In this document: in pieces, positions 6,424 through 8,021 of the stretch
Layout of the letters: each line of letters starts with the position of its first letter
Position numbering within the stretch: the stretch's first letter is position 1
Origin: RUG11551 sp045546875
GTDB taxonomy: Bacteria > Planctomycetota > Planctomycetia > Pirellulales > Thermoguttaceae
Assembly: GCA_045546875.1 (NCBI GenBank)
Contig: JAZQDP010000345.1
Coordinates: 1 to 8,021, forward strand
DNA: 8,021 nucleotides
Direction: 5' to 3'
Translations under genes and position numbers: made by a program
Notes under the pieces: generated by a model
The model's input: only the letters and a program-made list of their open reading frames with translations
Database searches by the model: none
What the model was told of the DNA's origin: nothing

Positions 6424-7809
6424 ATGTACCGTATTTATCGCGTTTTGAGCGTTTTATTTATTTTGGGAATTTGTCTTGCCGGGGCGAGTTGCTCAGCAGA
6501 GGAAACGAAGGGTCAATCCAAGATGAAGGCTTTTATCGCGCAGTTGTTTGGTAAACAAGAAGTTGAATATTTTGAACAGATGTTTGAGGATGGAAAAATT
6601 GATTTCTCATATCGTTCATCGTATCCTCGTACTCCAGGTGTGAATATTCTTCACTATGCGGCGGCGTCTGGCGACTTGAATCGAGTCAAAGAGCTGATAA
6701 AACAGGGAGCGGATATCAACGTTAAAGATCATGCAAAAAGAACCGTCCTGAATTATGCCGCCTTGAGCGGTAATTTGGAACTGGTCAAATGGCTGGTTGA
6801 ACATGGTTTAGACGTTAAAGCAAAAAACGATAACAAAGAGACTGTTTTGCATTCAGCAGCCATTGCAGGCAATTTGGAACTGGTCAAATGGCTGGCTGAG
6901 CAGGGATTGGACGTTAAAGCAAAAGACAGAAAAATGGGAACCGTTTTGCATGCAGCCGTTTTAAGCGGATCTTTAGACGTCGTTAAGTGGTTGGTAGAAC
7001 AGGGTGCGAACGTCAAAGCTAAAAGCATTAACCGAATTACCGTCTTGCATTGCGCTGCCAAGAGAGGCAATCTGGAAATAGTTCAATTTCTTGTTGAACG
7101 CGGGGCTGACATCAACGCAAAAGACAGTATCGGAATAACGGTTTTGTACGAAGCCGCTCAAGGCGGTTCCTGGGAAATGGTTCGATGGCTGGTTGAACGC
7201 GGCGCAGACGTCAATGTAAAAAACAGATTGGGAAGCGCCGTCTTGCAATTAGTCGGCAAAAGCGGCAATCTGGAACTGGTTCAATTGCTGGTCGAACGCG
7301 GCGCGGACTTAAATGCAAAAGATAACATTGGCAATACTGTCTTGAACTATGCCGTTGAAAGCGGTAACTTGAAACTGGTTCAATGGCTGGCTGAACAGGG
7401 TTTGGACGTTAAAGAGAAAGACGATGACGGAAGCACGCTTTTACATTTTGCCGTCTCAAGCGCTTCTTTGGAACTGGTTCAATGGCTCATTGATCAGGGT
7501 GTTGACGTTAAGGCGAAAGACGACGATGGATATACCGCTTTGCACTATACTATCGGCGGCGGCAATCTGAAAGTGGTTCAGGCGCTTGTCGAACGCGGCG
7601 CTGACGTCAACGCAAAAGACGCTTACGGGAGAACGCCTTTGCTTTTCGCCGCTAAAAAAGGGAATTTGGAACTGATCAAATGGCTCGTTGAACACGGCGC
7701 GGACGTCAATGCAAAAGACAACGATGGAATGACCGTTTTGGATCAATCTTTTGATAAAGAAATGGTTAAATATCTCAAAGAGCATGGCGCAAAAAAATCA
7801 GAACAATAA
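6424..7809 (+). CDS. Exported ankyrin-repeat protein, array copy 2 (461 aa, 12 repeats)
   Basis: This is a paralogue of copy 1 with half the repeats. Residues 1-25 form the signal peptide; C23 in LAGASCSAE lies where a lipoprotein cysteine would be, but Gly at -3 makes the lipobox poor, so either lipidation or ordinary cleavage near S22 or A25 is possible. Residues 26-68 hold the shared module (FGKQEVEYFEQMFE). Repeats start at about 69 and run with strict 33-aa spacing to 431; residues 432-461 are a short C-terminal cap ending KKSEQ. Only repeat 11 (399-431) has the classical TPL start; the others use TVL, TAL or similar. Repeats 1-3 align best with repeats 1-3 of copy 1, including the first repeat's NRVKELIKQGAD without Trp. 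Co-transcription with copies 1 and 3 is inferred from short gaps and matching signals. A binding role is inferred; the partner is unknown. Confidence 0.92.
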   Translation: MYRIYRVLSVLFILGICLAGASCSAEETKGQSKMKAFIAQLFGKQEVEYFEQMFEDGKIDFSYRSSYPRTPGVNILHYAAASGDLNRVKELIKQGADINVKDHAKRTVLNYAALSGNLELVKWLVEHGLDVKAKNDNKETVLHSAAIAGNLELVKWLAEQGLDVKAKDRKMGTVLHAAVLSGSLDVVKWLVEQGANVKAKSINRITVLHCAAKRGNLEIVQFLVERGADINAKDSIGITVLYEAAQGGSWEMVRWLVERGADVNVKNRLGSAVLQLVGKSGNLELVQLLVERGADLNAKDNIGNTVLNYAVESGNLKLVQWLAEQGLDVKEKDDDGSTLLHFAVSSASLELVQWLIDQGVDVKAKDDDGYTALHYTIGGGNLKVVQALVERGADVNAKDAYGRTPLLFAAKKGNLELIKWLVEHGADVNAKDNDGMTVLDQSFDKEMVKYLKEHGAKKSEQ

Positions 7810-7837
7810 AAGTGTAAATTTAACATCTGGTAAAATC

Positions 7838-7845
7838 AAGGAGGA
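7838..7845 (+). promoter_or_regulatory. Strong Shine-Dalgarno of array copy 3
   Basis: AAGGAGGA lies 9 nt before the ATG at 7855, with the same flanking sequence as before copy 2. It falls in a 45-bp gap that shows no terminator or clear promoter. Confidence 0.85.
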
Positions 7846-7854
7846 TTCTGTATT

Positions 7855-8021
7855 ATGTACCGTATTCATCGCGTTTTGAGCGTTTTGTTTGTTTTGGGAA
7901 TTTGTCTTGCCGGGGCGAGTTGCTCAGCAGAGAATTCCGACGGTCAGTCCAAGGCGAAAAGATTAATAGTTACGATATTTGGTCAGGAAAACGTAGATCG
8001 TTTTGAACAGATGTTCGAAAC
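7855..8021 (+). CDS. Exported ankyrin-family protein, array copy 3 (5' end only)
   Basis: Fifty-five codons are visible before the window ends: a signal peptide (RVLSVLFVLGICLAGASCSAE, C23 as in copy 2) and the shared N-terminal module (AKRLIVTIFGQENVDRFEQMFE, identical to copy 1). No ankyrin repeat is reached, so an ankyrin product is inferred from the paralogues. It could equally be a truncated copy. The reading frame is intact as far as seen. The array therefore has at least three members and may continue. Confidence 0.85.
   Translation, partial: MYRIHRVLSVLFVLGICLAGASCSAENSDGQSKAKRLIVTIFGQENVDRFEQMFE

Noticed and set aside
4314..7785. Many 60-110-codon minus-strand frames under the ankyrin genes
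   Set aside because: They recur with the 99-bp period of the repeats and translate the same antisense phrases each time; they are shadows of the repeat codons.

Overview
The window looks like chromosomal DNA of a planctomycete or a close PVC-group relative. This is inferred from gene content: a Tat-exported Gfo/Idh/MocA-type oxidoreductase stands next to a secreted Cys-type sulfatase, a pairing common in Planctomycetota that degrade complex glycans. Most starts lack a Shine-Dalgarno site, and the non-coding DNA holds short palindromes and CGCRAAG-type 9-bp repeats. No marker gene fixes the taxon.

Layout. Positions 1-1263 (minus strand) carry a Gfo/Idh/MocA oxidoreductase whose C-terminus is cut by the window edge. 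Positions 1264-1552 are a divergent promoter region with a perfect sigma70-type promoter (TTGACA-17-TATAAT) for the oxidoreductase and TTGAAC-17-TATAAT for the sulfatase. Positions 1553-3136 (plus) carry a complete secreted sulfatase, followed by an AT-rich hairpin plus eight T's (3191-3235) that fits an intrinsic terminator. Positions 3137-3819 contain no credible gene. They hold two blocks of a 9-bp tandem repeat, at least five short hairpins, a 41-nt imperfect hairpin, and a promoter (TTGTAT-17-TATAAT) for the next gene.

From 3820 to the right edge runs a tandem array of paralogous exported ankyrin-repeat genes on the plus strand: copy 1 (853 aa, about 23 repeats), copy 2 (461 aa, 12 repeats) and copy 3 (only the first 55 codons visible). 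Gaps are 42 and 45 bp with no visible terminator, so they are probably one operon. All three share a signal peptide and an about 35-residue N-terminal module, while repeat number differs almost two-fold. Copy 3 is mosaic: its ribosome-binding site, first codons and the region around Cys23 follow copy 2, whereas the following 79 bp are identical to copy 1. The array appears to evolve by duplication, internal 99-bp repeat expansion and exchange between copies.

The oxidoreductase and sulfatase plausibly serve degradation of sulfated or modified sugars. The ankyrin array shows no functional link to them. It is the most interesting part of the window, a candidate family of secreted or envelope-anchored binding scaffolds whose partner is unknown.
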